Counted from the first letter of the stretch, positions 1-11,576 are shown. The stretch: DNA of 64,000 nt from Wurfbainia villosa (GCA_025175895.1 CM046000.1:66492720-66556719); one strand, 5' to 3'. The notes: a model not told the origin generated them from the letters alone. Made by a program: numbers and translations.

Positions 1-469
1 GTTTTGTTTAATTCTTCCCTTTGTTTGAAGCAAGCAAGGAAGGGAAGAATGTGATCTAGGAGGCTTCAACTCTTGGAAGATCGTTGCCCACACAATATCC
101 AAGAGGAGGATAGGACATATGATAGAAGACCTTAAGGTAAACAAGAGGTATAATTCTTGTTTTGCTTTCCTTTTGTTTCTTTGTATATTGTATGTATTGA
201 ATATGGATAATTTACTTGGACCCTGAAGACAAACACAAAAACCGGCAATCCATACATTTTCTATTCCACGGCTAATCGAAGAAAAGAGGTAGGTTACCTG
301 AACAACAAGTTTGTTCAAGTGACCACTCTATTCGAATAGCACGACGATGGATCGGTTGCTTGGGTAATCCCTCTTCGTCAAGGATTAATTTTTTAATCCG
401 GGGACGTAGATGGGATCGCCATGCACAAGCGACCGAGTTGAAGTGGGAAGCGAAGCTTCGTCCCTTCAA
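1..469 (+). repeat. R1: 3' part of a copia LTR, plus strand
   Basis: This stretch aligns by eye with the last part of the R3 and R4 LTRs. It has the same order of landmarks: the GGAAGATCGTTGCCCACAC block, the AACAAGTTTGTTCAAGTGACC block, the GGATTAATTTTTTAATCC hairpin and the CGCCATG..AAGTGGGAAGCGAAG tail. It ends in TTCA, followed by a primer-binding site, so it is the end of a 5' LTR. Its start lies outside the window. What follows is not its own internal region but inverted gag-protease sequence, so this element is broken at about position 501. Confidence 0.8.
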
Positions 470-470
470 G

Positions 471-482
471 TTGTATCAGAGC
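471..482 (+). other. Degenerate tRNA-Met primer-binding site of R1
   Basis: TTGTATCAGAGC lies two bases after the LTR end. It differs by one base (G to T) from the TGGTATCAGAGC seen after the other LTRs here. This marks the preceding LTR as a 5' LTR in plus orientation. Confidence 0.65.
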
Positions 483-501
483 TTTGATTCCAAAACCTGC
501 A

Positions 502-1401
502 TCTGGAACCCTTGCAAAGAGTTGCAGACATGATCAGTAGCTCCCATATCTACACACCATGTACCGGTAGATAACACGGCTAAACATGTTTCAATGACTA
601 GACTAAAAGATATACCTTTGTTCTATTTGCGGTTGGGACAGTCCGCCTTCCAATGTTCTGTCTGCTTGCAAGTGAAGAACTTGCCTTTCGGCTTCTTCAC
701 TCCTGCCTGAGGTCCTGCCCCCATTTTTGTTGCACCTTGTTTCTTCTTCTTCTTGCCTTTCTGCATAGAAGTAGAAACCTTCTGAGCAACCAAAGCTTGA
801 GAACTCTGATGAAAAAGTCCCTATGCCGCCTGGAGTTTTTTCAGAAGCTCCGCCAACGAATACAACCTTTTATTCATGCTGTAGTTCAGGAGAAACTACT
901 CAAAACTCCAAGGTAGAGATTGGAGAATGATATGGACCTGGGTTTCCCCATCGATCTCCGCTCCATGGACTTCTAGCTCATTCAAATGAGCCATCATCTC
1001 GAGAACATGATCCCTCATGGGTGTTCCCTCAATCATGGTGGTCATCATCAAGCTCCTCATAGCTTCCTGCCTAGTAGCCCGATTCTGGTGTTCGAAAAGT
1101 TCCTTGAGATTGAGCATCATGTCATAGGCAGTATTCATGGCTTAATGCTGATGTTGCAATACATTTGACATAGAAGCCAAAATGTAACTCTGTGCCATCT
1201 CATCAGCCTTGATCCACTTCCTATAACTCTCTTTTATTTTTCACCAGAATCATCAATAGGCTTAGGAGAGCACTCTTCGAAGAGTACATATTTGTACTCC
1301 TCAGCAGTTAAGACAATGTCAAGATTCTTTTACCAATCAACATAGTTAGGTCCAGTAAGTTTGTTTTCTTTCAGAATCACAACAAGTGGGTTGAAAGTCA
1401 T
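502..1401 (-). pseudogene. gag: R2 gag and protease-start remnant
   Basis: The minus-strand ATG at 1401 opens the same gag start (MTFNPLVVIL) as R4. A TAA breaks the frame soon after, in the tryptophan-rich WK.NLDIVL region, and further frame changes follow. The longest surviving stretch is 1138-896, containing TAYDMMLNLKELF and NELEVHGAEIDG, which match gag of R4 and R10. Downstream come the Lys-rich linker, a CCHC knuckle region near 650-690, and a protease-like CVD.GATDHVC motif near 550. Gag would form the particle that packages element RNA; this copy cannot be translated intact. Confidence 0.8.
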
Positions 1402-1572
1402 TTTGAAAAACCTAAGAATCACATAAATCAAAACATTAGATTTCAAAAATTTATTGATTCATCAAACAATAAAATTTTAAAATCAACCAACACCTCAAAA
1501 TACCGAGAATATCGTATGCCACGATAGTGTGGACGTATACGAATTCTACATTTGTAAGAGGAGGTTTTACCC

Positions 1573-1621
1573 ATTAATTTTATTATCCTGTCAACCTTAC
1601 TTTTTGACAAATAAAATTAAT
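1573..1621 (-). other. Conserved leader hairpin of R2
   Basis: The arms ATTAATTTTATT and AATAAAATTAAT, with inner TTGTCAA/TTGACAG-type arms, enclose a short loop. The same hairpin sits upstream of gag in R3, R4 and R10. In an RNA leader it could serve packaging, dimerisation or translation; the role is inferred, the inverted repeat is seen. Confidence 0.6.
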
Positions 1622-2033
1622 AGTTGGTTCCTCTTCGGCCCTACAAATAAAAGAAGTGTCTCCGATGGGGAGGATACTTTTATTTGCATCTAAGTGTTTA
1701 CCATTACCCGATACTAAGGCAATTATCTCGGATTATGTGCCTTCCGATGGGGAAGTACACACGCTCCTAAATAATTTCCTATAGCCATATTTGACCTAGT
1801 GATCTACAAAATAAACTCATCCAATATCGAGGAAGGCACTCAGAGCCAATGCGTAAGTTTGTTCGCATCATATGTCAAATTGTAATTGAGGCTGCGGGAA
1901 TTAAAAAATATCCCTCACCCACTTAGAAATTTAAAATTGAGAAATTTTCTAAAACTCAAACACACAACATGCATATCAAACAATAAGCAATAAATATGAA
2001 AAAAATATTTTCCAACTATTATGGCTTTTGTTT

Positions 2034-2415
2034 GATGAGAGTTGCAGAGATGAGGATGTTAAGGTGGATGTGTGGACATACGAGGATGGATAGGATAAGA
2101 AATGAGAGCATTAGAGAAAATGTTGGTGTTGCATCTATTGAAGGAAAGCTTTGAGAGACACGTTTAAGGTGGTACGGACATGTACTTAGATGGACAATAA
2201 ATGCTCTAGTTAGGCGATGTGAAATGATGCCAAATAAACACATCAAACGTGGTAGAGGAAGACCAAAAAAGACTTGGTTAGTAATAATAAAATAAGATAA
2301 AATTTATTTAAATATTGATGATGATATAGTAGGGGATAGAGTTCAATGGTGTAGAAGGATCCATATAGCTGACCCCACCTAGTGGGATATGGCTTTGTTG
2401 TTGTTGTTGTTGTAG
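2034..2415 (+). mobile_element. 5'-truncated RTE-like LINE 3' end with 17-bp target-site duplications
   Basis: The plus strand from 2041 reads VAEMRMLRWMCGHTRMDRIR, then LRWYGHV, RRCEMM and GRGRPKKTW. This is the well-known C-terminal end of plant RTE-type LINE reverse transcriptases. An in-frame TGA and later stops show decay. The 3' end holds the CCCACCTAGTGGGATATGGC block and a (TTG)n tail ending in TAG, typical of these LINEs. The 17-bp direct repeat TATTATGGCTTTTGTTT lies at 2017-2033 and again at 2416-2432, exactly flanking it. The insertion sits in the leader of R2, in the opposite orientation to R2, and so is younger than R2. Confidence 0.88.
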
Positions 2416-2796
2416 TATTATGGCTTTTGTTTTCCAATATTCTTACCATCGTGTCGCCACCTCGTCTGCTCCTCTCTTTAACATGCTCTAGCCATAAGGG
2501 GATCATATACTCCATGAAGAAGTGTACAACATATCTAGATCGAAAGTAAATTAAAATGAGGAGCTAAACAGTGTCATATTTAATTACAAAAAATGAAATA
2601 CTAATTAACCTCGTCAACCCCGAGGATTCAAATAAATAATTACAATCACACAATTACAATCACATAGCCATAATAGTTGGATCTTATGCCTGCAAGCAAA
2701 AAGTTAGCCTACGCACATCCTACTATCATCCAACATAATATATATGAAAAATGCATGAAAGTAACCGAATCCAAAAACACACAAAACCGGAGAACA

Positions 2797-2810
2797 TGGC
2801 TCTGATACCA
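2797..2810 (-). other. Primer-binding site of R2
   Basis: Read on the minus strand this is TGGTATCAGAGCCA, a perfect match to the expected complement of the initiator tRNA-Met 3' end. It lies two bases after the LTR terminus at 2813. Confidence 0.9.
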
Positions 2811-2812
2811 CT

Positions 2813-4518
2813 TGTTGGGAGACATTGCTTCTCACTTCGGTCTCTTGTGCATGGCGATCCTATCACACGTCCCCAGATTAAAATTTTATCAACTAAAACT
2901 AATCCGGACAGAGATGGATTACCCAAGCGACCAATCCATCATCGTGCTATTCGATTTGAGTAGTCGCTTGAACAAACTTGTTGTTCAAGCAACCTAACTC
3001 TTTTCCTCGATTAGCCGCGGAATAGATAATGAACGGATCACCAATTTTTGTGTTTATCATTGAGGTCCATGTTAATCAATAACATACAAAATACAAACGA
3101 ACTAGAATCAAAACTAAACAAGATTATACCTTCTGTTTTACCACTTGATCTTTTATTGTATTCCTATCCTCCTCTTGGACGTCATGTGGGTGACGATCTT
3201 CCAAGAGTCAAAGCCTCCTAGATCGCGTCTTCCCTTCCTTGCTCACTCCGAACAAGGGAAGAACAAAAGCTCCCTTCTTCTCCTTACTTGCACCGACCAC
3301 CAACCACCAAGGTTGGTGTCCGCCAACCCTAAGGAGAGGGAGAGGGTGTGCCTGCCAAGACAAAGGAAGGAGGCACCCTATCCTTTGTTGCTGCCGACCC
3401 TAAGAGAGGGAAAGGGAAGCATCGGCAATGGAGAAGGAAGAAGGTGGCACTGGCCAAAGGAGAAGAAAAGCCCTAGGTTGCCGCCGCCCACAAGGAGAAG
3501 CAATACCCTAGCCACCACTTCTTGGTGCCCAAGCCTCCCACGGCAACTCCAAAACCCTAGCACACCTTATCTTCTCGCCCAAGCCTCTCCAACCCATTCT
3601 TATATAGATCTAGGCTTCACAAGGTATTTATAATAGGCTACAATAGGGACCATGAGGAGGAGTTGGATCTTGGCCACCCAATGGATCCGAAATACACAAA
3701 ACCCGATCCATTAATGATGATCCATTCCACTAGAGCATCATCATTGATCTACCTCACCAACCCCCATAAATAAATATGGGTTCCACATATTATTTGTACA
3801 AAATATCTCCCCATTTTTAAAATATCGAATGCCCATTAATTAATTAAATTACTGACAATTTAATTAATTAATATCTAACGCCATGAGTAGTACCACTCAT
3901 CCTTATCATCATGTTGGACCAAGTCGACCTGCAGGATTTCCATGATGAACCTTATGAGTTCCTCAAGGGGACATCATCATCCTAGTATATAGGACACAGT
4001 TTCCTCCTATAATCAACGACACACCATATAAATAATATTATTTTCCAACTTACCAGGCCTATCGATTTAATACATAAATCTCGCCATTTGGTAAATCAAA
4101 GAAATAAATACTAATTGCATGTGCCCATTATTATATCGGGATTAAGAGCATGTACACCATAATATTTGAGGTCCGATTCAATTATATAGTTAGTATAAAT
4201 TAAATCATCTCTAAATCGGTCTTGCTCAATACACACAAAGTGTACTAGTATAATTCTATGGTCAAGATAAATCAATACCAAATCACACTACAACCATGCC
4301 AATGGTTTGTCCAAAACCATCTTAGTTGTGAGCCTCTACTTATACTCTACAAGGAACTGATAACATGATTTTCTCTGCAACACCACATACCATGTTATCT
4401 ACAATGTAACGTATCAGACAATTTGTATAAATATAAAATGCAAATAATGATCATGTTATTCTTATGTCAAAATGAAGATGTTCATATAAAGGGTAGGCTT
4501 TCAGTATACATCCCAACA
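2813..4518 (-). repeat. R2 5' LTR (minus strand)
   Basis: The LTR has 8-bp inverted termini, TGTTGGGA at 2813 and TCCCAACA at 4511-4518. Read on the minus strand it begins TGTTGGGATGTATACTGAAA, like the LTRs of R10 and R5. At about 1.7 kb it is shorter than the 2.1-kb R10 LTR, mainly because the U3 minisatellite seen in R5 and R10 is absent: a single GATCTAG-containing remnant sits near 3606. The open frame at 3145-3633 inside it has no recognisable domain and is not a gene. Confidence 0.88.
3599..3606 (-). promoter_or_regulatory. Candidate TATA box in the R2 LTR
   Basis: The minus strand reads TATATAAG at the position matching TATAAATA or TATAAAAG in related LTRs. It marks the likely U3/R promoter; inferred by position. 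Confidence 0.5.
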
Positions 4519-4639
4519 CTTTTATTATCCAACACATACTTACCTATATTTATAGCCACTATTAAGAGATTCAATAGTTAGTCAACATTGGTATCTTAGC
4601 TACTTTGCAACTGGTGCACCATACAAGTTTTCAAAACAA

Positions 4640-6110
4640 TGCAAGTTACTAACCTGTTCTTTTTCATTCTATAGGCTTATATTTTAAAGAAACATGGACC
4701 TCATCTCTTGCATTTCTTGTTAAAGATTATGCACTATACTTTCGAGATGGTTAATAGTTTCATTTTTTCAACAGAAGCTCCAACTTTTGATGGTTTAACT
4801 CCAAAGCCCATTCCACTCATTCTACCTCAAGATTCCTTGCCAAATACAAGGCATCATCAACAATATTAACTGTGTTTAAAGATTCAGGTGTCCATTCTTC
4901 TATTTCTTTCTACAAATACAAGATAGAACTTTTGTAAAATTATAAACTTAAGTAACTAGTGGTGTCATAGGTATGAAAACTTTTAGATATAATAACAAGA
5001 GATAGTCTTATTACTATTTTATCTCCGATAGTTTGACTAATAAGTTGTCCATTTTTTTCTTGTGACCTTCAATCCAAACTTGTGACCTTGTAATTGTTGT
5101 ATCTGTAGGACTTGCTTTCGCATGCATTACGCAACGTGAGACACACGCACGCATGCCTTACGCATGCCTGCACACACACACACACACACATATGGACAAA
5201 TATTAATGTTAATATGTGTATCTGCAAATCTTTTCATAGTTTTTTATAAATCATAATACTTACCATCATGCTAGCCAATTGCGCATAACCTCTCCGACTC
5301 ATCGTGTGAATGTGGTCTTGATTTTCCCTCATTGTTCTAAATTTTACACTCTTTTTCTGAGAATAAAAAAATATATATAATATTCATATATAATTGATTA
5401 TCTATTTGAATCTACAAAATATATCCAACACGACAATCATAAGAATATTTCTAATGCATCAAAATCCATTACAAGTAAGACTTTTTCAAACATTTGAAAT
5501 TCAGCTGATAGTGTTTCTTTTACAAACATTTCTCACTATTGTTGATCCATACATTCTGACTTCAAAATATTAAGATTTCATGATGCTACTTGACCAATAT
5601 TAGCTTTCTCATACAAGTATTTGCAGTTTGGACTATCCATCACGCCACAACTTAGCCATTTTTTGAAAAATTATTTCCTTTTCACACTCCTCGACATTAT
5701 AATTAACCTATACATTAAGAAGCACAAAATTATATCTACTTTTTGTTATAGAATAGAACTTGATAAATTTAGTAACTCGAGATATTACCTAAAGACAACT
5801 CCACATCCTATTCTTCACCTCTTCGGTTACATCATTCCAATCATCTAATGTATATGGCATAAATTCTTTTACCATACAACCAAGAAAAGAAACATACTTT
5901 ATAGACTTAACCCCAATCGGCTATCCAAACTCATTACGCTCCAACTCTTTGGGCTTTTGTCGACCACTAGCTTATTTCAACTTTGATGGACCCCGTCCCT
6001 TTTTATTATCAATGTTGTCTTCATCAATTGGCTCTTTATCATGCAAATCCTCTGATGAATTAGGTGAAGTGTTAGAGTCCACTCCTGATAGCCTCTTCGT
6101 TATATTATCC
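4640..6110 (-). pseudogene. CACTA second gene, Ptta/En/Spm-type (Transposase_24-like), degenerate
   Basis: The minus strand from 6109 reads an acidic stretch, then KGRGPSKLK, a GVKSIKYVSFLG segment and TLDDWNDV. After an intron comes KKSVKFRTMREN..HTMSRRGYAQL (5350-5264), followed by GTAAGT. Further exons read SQVWIEGHKKKNGQL and KEIEEWTPESL, and then a GMGFGVKPSK block near 4800. These are hallmarks of the second (TNPA-type) CACTA protein, which binds subterminal repeats or assists excision. Two in-frame stops lie in the first exon and more downstream. Introns end in AG and begin in GT where I checked (5263, 6111). It lies 3' of the main transposase, as usual for the family. Confidence 0.75.
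5171..5190. repeat. (CA)10 microsatellite in a CACTA intron
   Basis: Ten uninterrupted CA units. On the minus strand it is a (TG)n tract just before the CAG acceptor of an intron in the CACTA second gene. Confidence 0.9.
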
Positions 6111-6399
6111 TACAAAATAACATAAAGAATACTTTACTATAGTAAATCAAGATTTAAAAAAAAAATACAATACCACCTGAATTTCATCTACAGATGCATT
6201 GCTGTGTCTTTTTCCTATTTTTTTTAGGCCTTTAAATGTTATATAATGACTTGCTCATAAACAATATCACATGATACATCACTAAAAATAAACAAGTATA
6301 AAAAATATAGAAACAATAAGCATATATAATAGAACTTAAGAAGAATATTTGTTATTGAAATAAGAGAAGTATAAAATCTACACTTGAAAAGTGAAGTCA

Positions 6400-7308
6400 T
6401 GGATCAGTCATATCAATTCCATCACACTCATTACTTGCATATGGTTCTTTTTCAATAATATTAATATCAAGTCTAGACACATCAAGAGGTGTTGTTGATA
6501 TATAGGCTTCCTCTTCAATCAAGTTCATGTCATGAATACTCCGAGCTGACACTTTTAGCAACACATACCAATTTGATTCATCATTATCCCTAGAATAGAA
6601 TACTTGCTTTGCTTGTGATGCTAAAATGAAAGGACCACTTTCAAAAGTCTTAGTCCTTGGTGTAAGTTGACCAGTGTAAAACCATCTTCCATTTTAATGT
6701 CAGTTCCAATATTAGCCCTTTCATATCTAAAAATAGGCACTTTGAATAATAGTCAAGTAAAATAATGTCTCGTATAACTCTGTAATATGAGTCTTCCTCT
6801 TGTATGTGAATAATCATTAGCACTAGATTGATAAATAGTATCGGCTTCAATTGAAACACCACTATCTTGTGTCGACCTTCCAACATCAGTTGTGTCGAAC
6901 TGATGCTCATTTATAATATAACCAGTATAAGATATAACATGCTTTCTTAGACCATGTGCTAGCCATTGGATTCGCCCTCAGGAGTTGTCAAGGCCATGTT
7001 TTCATAACCATTTTCCAAATATATCCATATGTTGCTTTTGTAATAATTTGCCATTAGATATGAAATTATGATATGTTTGTTTAAGCTCCTCAATGTGCAT
7101 CCTATTTAAAATAATTGAAGGTGATTGTTAGAATGTACGAATTATGTAATAGACCACAAATATCTAATAGAAATTGCAATTAAATATACTCACTGTAAAT
7201 AAGGTTCAACTTTTGTAGTATTGAATAATACTTATCGATTTCACCTTGTAACACCTGATCTTCTAAAATCCTTTCATTTCCTTTAGAAATTGGATGACCA
7301 TTGATGCA
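6400..7308 (-). pseudogene. CACTA main transposase C-terminal part (DUF4216-like)
   Basis: The minus strand from 7308 reads INGHPISKGNERILEDQ. It then shows a clean intron (donor GTGAGT at 7193, acceptor ATAG at 7102) and continues with HIEELKQTYHN, a KQHMDIFGKWL segment, IQWLAHGLRKHVISYTGY, IINEHQFDTTD and TQDSGVSIEA. After a frame change come YYRVIRDIILLDYY and FILASQAKQVFYSRD. This order matches the region after DUF4218 in plant CACTA TNP2-type transposases. At least two stops or frameshifts disrupt it. The upstream exons lie at 17.1-18.2 kb, separated by R3 and by an unclassified stretch. Confidence 0.8.
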
Positions 7309-8513
7309 CGCGAACGTGACCTCAAATCTCGTGACGGAGACCGTTGAGGACTCGAAGTGCACGCTCGCGCTTAATGCCCGCAAGTGCATGGATGTCATCA
7401 AGTAATAAATGAATTATTGATCCCAGAGGGACTAAGACTTCGATTATCGGTTGGTCCAGTGGATGTGTTGTTGTTCGAATTGGGAGTCCTAGGGTTCACG
7501 AATGAGAGGTTGACGGCGGACTTAACTCAAGTACAATGTCACATGGAGGAAGAGAAGGTTTCCCACAAGTATTTTGAGGGAATTCTAGGATTTCAATTTC
7601 GCTTGTGCATCGCAAAACAGACTACCAATTGGGTATTATCTAGACATCTAACTACGAGCTTGTGGAAGGGACGTCATACACTTCCCCGATGAGCCTTCGC
7701 ATCTATCGGGAGCTACCTCTGCCATACCAGGTCTACCCCTGGCGTTAAGATGGGGTAGTCGGTACGAGGATGTCGAATCAATCCCTGCGATGAGACAGAG
7801 CATATCTCATTTCTGACTCTATCGCATCCTTCTATCCACGATTACCGGAGATGAGGCAAACCCTAAGTTCCTCCTTAATTCTCCTAAATCTTAGATACGA
7901 GGGCTGTCACCCCTCATATCGGTTACGCATAGTAGATAGAAAACCAAAACACATAACTATCGATCTAAACCAATACCAATTGCAAATATAAACTCAAGAA
8001 CAGAAATATATTTGGAACAACATGCTTTACGCACACAAACTACTCCCTAATCCTAGAATCGAAAAATCTACTCCATGAATATCAGAGGAGAAACACAAAG
8101 CATGATAATATTCATATATACGATGGAAATTATGCAAGGAAAGTAAGTTACAATGCAATGTGGCTCTTCTCCCTAGCGTTGAGGTGCTGAACTTGGATCT
8201 CGAGCGGCTTCCTCCTTGTTATGAGTTTCCAGTGCTTTTAAGGGCACTCGTGTGCTGTCCTGGTCGTCCAGCCTCCCCCCTAGGGTTTGGGCATTGCTTC
8301 CTTTATATAGACATCAGATTGGCTCTTCACGAAATCTAAAAAAAGACCTAATCACATCAAAATCGTTGGCCGCCACATGGTCATGTGTTTCCACACGACA
8401 AGGTCATGTGTTTCCACATGACCAGGTCATGTGTTTCTACACGACCAGGTCGTGTGTGGCCCTGTGGTGGCTGATCTTGAGCTTCAAACATGAACGTGTG
8501 TAGCCAAATGCCA
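7309..8513. other. Unclassified 1.2-kb stretch between CACTA exons, possibly LTR-like
   Basis: This segment interrupts the CACTA coding order but has no TE protein I recognise. On the minus strand it contains a TATATAAAGG box near 8298-8308, a long non-coding stretch, and near the 7.4-kb end a TACTTGATGACATCCATGCA segment next to direct copies of GTGCACTT-type words. That layout suggests a solo LTR or fragment of another retroelement, perhaps Ty3/gypsy, but I could not find a matching TSD or clear ends. Open frames at 7384-7692 and 8252-8503 show no known domain. Confidence 0.35.
8379..8459. repeat. Short tandem repeat, about 23-bp unit, near-palindromic
   Basis: About three and a half copies of a unit beginning GGTCATGTGTTTCCACA follow one another. 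The last copies read ACACGACCAGGTCGTGTGT, a near-perfect palindrome. It lies about 60 bp left of the R3 insertion. Confidence 0.7.
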
Positions 8514-9448
8514 TGGCCTGTAGGGATGTATACTGAAAAGTCTATCTTTTGTATGAACATCTTTATTTTGAAATAAGAATCACGTGATCATTGTTTGCAT
8601 TTTTATGGTTATGCAATATTGTCTAATACATTACATTGTAGATAACATGGTGTGTGGTGTCACACGGGAGATCATGTTATCGGTTCCTTGTAAAGTATAA
8701 GTAAAGGCTCACAACCGAGATGACTTTGGACAAACCATTGGAATGGTTGTAGTGTGATTTGGTATTGGTTTGTCTTGACCATAGAATCACACTAGTGCAC
8801 TTTGTGTGTATTGAGCAGGACAGACTTAGAGGTGATTTGATTTATTGCTGACTACATAATCGAATCGGATCTCAGATATTATTTAGTACATGCTCTTAAT
8901 CTCGATATAATAACGGACACATATACTTAGTATTCATCTCTTTGATTTACCAATGGGCAAGATTTATAGATTAAATCGATAGGCTCGGTAAGTTGGGAGA
9001 TGATATTATTTATATAGTGTGTCGTTGATTATAGTAGGAAACCGTCTCCTATATATTAGGATGATGATGTCCCCTTGAGGAGCTCATAAGGTTCATCATG
9101 TAAACCCTGGAGGTGGACTTGGTCCGGCATGATGAAAAGGTTGAGTGGTACTACTCATGGAGTTAGATGTTGATTAATTAATGGTCAGTAAATTAATTAA
9201 TCGACGGACATTCGAGATCTTAAACACGGGGAGAAAATGTACAAATAATATATGGAGCCCATATTAACTTATGGGGGTTGGTGAGGAAGATCAATGATAA
9301 TCCTTTAGTGGAATGGATAATCATTAATGGATCGGACTTTATGTGGGCTTGATCCATGGGTGGCCAAGATCCAACTCCTCCTCATGGTCCCTATTGTAGC
9401 CTATTAACACCTCATGAAGCTTAGATCCAATGGATAGAAACAAAACTC

Positions 9449-9553
9449 TAGATCCAAAGGTAGAGATTAAATCTCTAAGATCCGATGGTTGAGATTAAAT
9501 CTCTAGATCCGACGATTGAGATTAAATCCCTAGAACCAATGGTGGAGATTAAA
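9449..9553 (+). repeat. U3 minisatellite in the R3 5' LTR, 4 units
   Basis: Four imperfect units of 26-28 bp follow the pattern TAGATCC..(A/G)GGTTGAGAT followed by TAAATC. They end about 20 bp before the TATA box. The 3' LTR has three. Confidence 0.85.
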
Positions 9554-9573
9554 CCAAGGCTTATCCCTAACTC

Positions 9574-9581
9574 TATAAAAG
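9574..9581 (+). promoter_or_regulatory. TATA box of the R3 5' LTR
   Basis: TATAAAAG directly follows the minisatellite and TTATCCCTAACTC. The same box at the same place occurs in the R4 LTRs, so it is the likely element promoter. Confidence 0.65.
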
Positions 9582-10749
9582 GGTGGACTAGGGGTGGGCG
9601 GCAAAAAAAACAATGGAGAGGAAAGGGGGCTAGGGTTTTAGGCGGCAAGAGCAAGGGAGGTTAGGGTTTTTGGGTGGCCACAATTAAAGAAAGTTTTTTT
9701 TCTTCTTCTTCCTTTGGTGGCCGAAACTCTTCCTCCTTCTTCTCTCCTTGGTTTTACCTGCGCCCAAGCTTCTCCCTTTCATCTATGGCTTATGATGGAT
9801 GGCATTAGGGTTGCTTCCCTTGGGTGGCAATCAATCCTAGTTGGGATAGGAATAGGATTGGGCGACTAGGGTTAGGTTTTGAGGGTTGTTGGTGGGTGGC
9901 AACAAGTGGAGGAGGGATTCATCTTCTTCTTCCTAAAGTTGGTCTGCCCCACTTCTTCTTCCCTCTACCTTGGCCGGAGCTCAACCTATTCTTCTTCCCT
10001 TCATCCTTGGCTGGAAATTAGGAGAGCTAAGTTTAGGGTTTGGGCGGCAACAAGGAGGAGGATTGTTTTTCTTTCTCTTCTCAAAGTGTTGGCCGTCACC
10101 CATGTCCTCTTTGATTCTCCTTTGGCCGGTTTCCATAGTCCATGTTCTCTTCCTTGGCCGGCGGTAACATCGAGTTTATTGACTTGGTGGCTGGTTCTAG
10201 ATGGGAAGATGAGTTTTTGTTTTATGATCTTCCTTTGTTCGGAGTGAACAAGGAAGGAAGATTGGCGATCTAGGAGCTTCGACTTTTGGAAGATCGTCTC
10301 CCACACGACATCCAAAAGGAGGAAGGACATACAATAGAAGATCAAGAGGTATAACAAGAGGTATAATCTTGTTTATTTTGATTAGTGTTCTTTTGTATTA
10401 TGTTTATAATTGCTTTTCAATTATATGCATGTGTTGTGTGGATGTTTACTTTATGTTTGTGGCTAAATAATACTTGGATACCGATCATAAATACAAAAAT
10501 CGGCGATCCGTACATCGTATATTCTGCGGCTACTCGTAGAATAGAGGATGGTTGCTTGAACAACGAGTTTGTTCAAGTGACTTCTCTAAACGAATAGCAT
10601 GACGATGTCTTGGTTGTTTGGCTAATCCTTTTTGTCTAGGATTAAATTTTTAATCTGGGCACATCGATGGGATCGCCATGAACAAGCAACCGAGGTGAAG
10701 TGGGAAGCGAAGTTTCCCCTCACGGACTCGATAAGCAAAACCCTACATT

Positions 10750-10763
10750 TGGTATCGGAGCCA
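10750..10763 (+). other. Primer-binding site of R3
   Basis: TGGTATCGGAGCCA has one mismatch (A to G) to the initiator tRNA-Met complement. It lies two bases after the LTR end. Confidence 0.85.
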
Positions 10764-11576
10764 AGGTTTCCGGTTTTGTGTGTTTAGGATTCGGTTAATT
10801 TTTATGCACTTTTCATATATTATATGTGCCGGATAATAGTAGGATATGCGTAGTTTAACTCTTTGGTTACAAGCATAAGATCCGACTATTATGGCCATAT
10901 GTGTGTATGTGATTATATGTGTATATTTTGATGAATCTTTGGGGTTGACGAGGCTAGTATTTGATTTTTTGTAAATTAGATACGACATTGTTTAGCCACT
11001 CTTTATTTTATTTTACTTTCGATCTAGATTTCACGTACACTCCCTCGTGGAGTAGAGGATCGATGGATGTAAATTAAAAAAGGTTTTAGTCTCGGCTCGG
11101 ATCTCCGGATGGCTTGTACATGGCGTAGGAGGAGCGGATGAGAAGGCATTGTGACGGGATACATATTGAAGACAAAAGCCATAATAGTTGGAAAATAATT
11201 TATTTTTCATATTTATTGCTTTTTGTTTGATATGAATGTCGTAGGCTAGGAAAATTCCTCAATTTCAAATTACTAAGTGGGAGAAGGAATTTTTAAAATT
11301 CCCACAACCTCCATTACGATTTGACAAGTGATGCAAAAAAACTTTCGCGTTGGCTCTGAGTGCCTTCCTCCCCATCGGATGAGTTTGTTTGTGGATCACA
11401 AGGTCGAATATGGTTATAGGAAATTATTAAGGAGCGTGTGTACTTTCCCATCGTAAGGCACATAACCCGAGATAATTAACTTGGTACCAAGTAATGGTGA
11501 ACACTTAGATACAAATATAAGTATCCTCCCCATCGGAGTCACTTCTTTTATTTGTAGGGCTGAAGAGAAACCAACT

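Larger units (their letters stand above)
502..4518 (-). mobile_element. R2: truncated Ty1/copia element with 5' LTR, leader, gag and start of protease
   Basis: Read on the minus strand, the order is 5' LTR (4518-2813), primer-binding site (2810-2797), untranslated leader with a LINE inserted in it, gag from 1401, zinc-knuckle region and the protease DTG region near 550. The match to related copies stops at about 502, just after the GGGTTCCAG coding sequence downstream of the protease motif. The rest of pol and the 3' LTR are missing. On the right the element borders CACTA sequence at 4519, so it was probably one more insertion into that CACTA. A TSD cannot be tested because the left end is lost. 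Confidence 0.8.
8519..10747 (+). repeat. R3 5' LTR
   Basis: It begins TGTAGGGATGTATACTGAAA and ends CCCTACA, with TG..CA termini. It is followed two bases later by a primer-binding site. It matches the 3' LTR at 14903-17090 along its whole length, the main length difference being one extra minisatellite copy. The frames read inside it (for example 9879-10247) fall in the GC-richer transcribed part of the LTR and have no domains. Confidence 0.95.

Noticed and set aside
3145..3633. 162-residue plus-strand open frame
   Set aside because: It lies within the R2 LTR on the strand opposite to the element, is basic and proline-rich from GC-rich LTR sequence, and has no recognisable domain.
7384..7692. 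102-residue plus-strand frame as a host gene
   Set aside because: No domain, no matching neighbouring exons, and it lies in an unclassified stretch between CACTA exons.
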